33,723 nucleotides of DNA from assembly GCA_900768015.1 (NCBI GenBank), contig CAAGBI010000074.1, positions 1 to 33,723 of the forward strand, in the 5' to 3' direction. This document shows, piece after piece, positions 33,209 through 33,723 of this stretch. Made by a program: the position numbers and the translations under genes. The notes below the pieces were generated by a model. The model was given only the letters and a program-made list of their open reading frames with translations. It was not told where the DNA came from and did no database searches. Numbering within the stretch: position 1 is the first letter of the stretch; every line of letters begins with the position of its first letter. The DNA comes from an uncultured Alistipes sp. (lineage in GTDB: Bacteria > Bacteroidota > Bacteroidia > Bacteroidales > Rikenellaceae).

Positions 33209-33723
33209 ATGAAAACTACAGCATTTACAAAGTACCATATTGCTAATGGTGCTAAGATGGCAGAGTTCGCAGGCTACAACATGCCTATCGAGTTCTCAGG
33301 TATCAACGACGAGCATATCAATGTTCGCGAGAAGTGTGGCGTATTCGATGTTAGCCACATGGGCGAGATCTGGGTTAAGGGCCCACGCGCTACAGAGTTC
33401 TTGCAGCGCATCACCACAAACAATGTTTGCGACCTCTACGACGGTAAGGTGCAGTACACAACAATGCCTAACGGCAAGGGTGGTATCGTTGATGATGTGT
33501 TGGTATATCGTCTCAACGAGGAGAAGTATATGCTCTGCGTTAACGCTGCAAACATCGAGAAGGACTGGAACCACATCTGCGAGCAGGGTAAGGAGTATGG
33601 CATGAAGGCTGGCGAGGAGCTCGAGAATGGCTCTGACAAGACCGCACAGCTCGCTATCCAGGGTCCTTTGGCCATGAAGCTCGTACAGAAGATGACCGAG
33701 GAGCAGGTCGAGGATATGGAGTA
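33209..33723 (+). CDS. gcvT: Aminomethyltransferase, glycine cleavage T protein (3' part missing)
   Basis: The T protein of the glycine cleavage system transfers the aminomethyl carbon from the H protein to tetrahydrofolate, releasing ammonia, in the cytoplasm. The first 171 residues are seen from the ATG at 33209; the full enzyme is about 360. Family features: MAEFAGYNMPIEFSGI, GVFDVSHMGEIWVKG (folate-domain start), YTTMPNGKGGIVDDVLVYRL and QLAIQGPLAMKL. The frame is open to the window edge. It may be co-transcribed with the GNAT gene upstream, as no terminator or clear promoter separates them. Confidence 0.96.
   Translation, partial: MKTTAFTKYHIANGAKMAEFAGYNMPIEFSGINDEHINVREKCGVFDVSHMGEIWVKGPRATEFLQRITTNNVCDLYDGKVQYTTMPNGKGGIVDDVLVYRLNEEKYMLCVNAANIEKDWNHICEQGKEYGMKAGEELENGSDKTAQLAIQGPLAMKLVQKMTEEQVEDME

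Overview
This 33.7 kb window looks like a chromosomal segment of a gut-type Bacteroidales bacterium. I infer this from SusC/SusD pairs, many Bacteroidota lipoproteins (BACON, FN3-like, lipocalin-like, PepSY-like), a C10 and a C11 peptidase, an acpP-rnc locus, and several clear Bacteroidota promoters (TTTG, about 19 nt, TAnnTTTG). Rikenellaceae/Alistipes-like is possible but is only an impression.

Layout. (1) 1-4518, housekeeping: a 3'-truncated glycyl-tRNA synthetase, RadC-family protein, RNase III and acyl carrier protein on the minus strand; dipeptidase E and a YraN-family protein on the plus strand. (2) 4576-12447, a minus-strand block of secreted proteases and lipoproteins. In transcription order it is subtilase, lipocalin-like lipoprotein, second subtilase, second lipocalin-like lipoprotein, C10 (streptopain-like) peptidase, BACON lipoprotein; the subtilase/lipocalin pair is duplicated. 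(3) 12659-19428, a minus-strand SusC-SusD-lipoprotein operon with its own promoter and terminator and no carbohydrate-active enzyme. (4) 19926-23677, a divergent Oar-like TonB-dependent outer-membrane protein followed by a HAD phosphatase. (5) 23734-27428, two minus-strand lipoproteins sharing FN3-like and C-terminal beta-rich repeats. (6) 27783-28976, a C11 (clostripain/fragipain-type) cysteine peptidase lipoprotein. (7) 28977-31458, a palindromic MITE-like element, a DUF819 membrane protein and two PepSY-like proteins. (8) 31888-33723, a GNAT-like protein and the start of gcvT.

How it may work together (inference): the SusCD pair surrounded by four secreted proteases suggests protein/peptide acquisition, as in RagAB of Porphyromonas, rather than glycan use. 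The sequence Thr-Arg followed by Ser, Ala or Gly recurs at telling places: at the propeptide/catalytic-domain border of both subtilases, in the C10 pro-region, 8 residues from the end of both lipocalins, and in the C11 peptidase between its catalytic His and Cys. C11 peptidases often prefer Arg, so an activation cascade led by the C11 enzyme is a testable idea. Release of a C-terminal octapeptide ending in EVVPFL from each lipocalin would be the most novel consequence. Other unexplained structures are a 9-bp-periodic tandem array in inverted orientation (9629-9767), the 29038-29161 palindrome and an 11-bp inverted repeat spanning the promoter of the GNAT gene.
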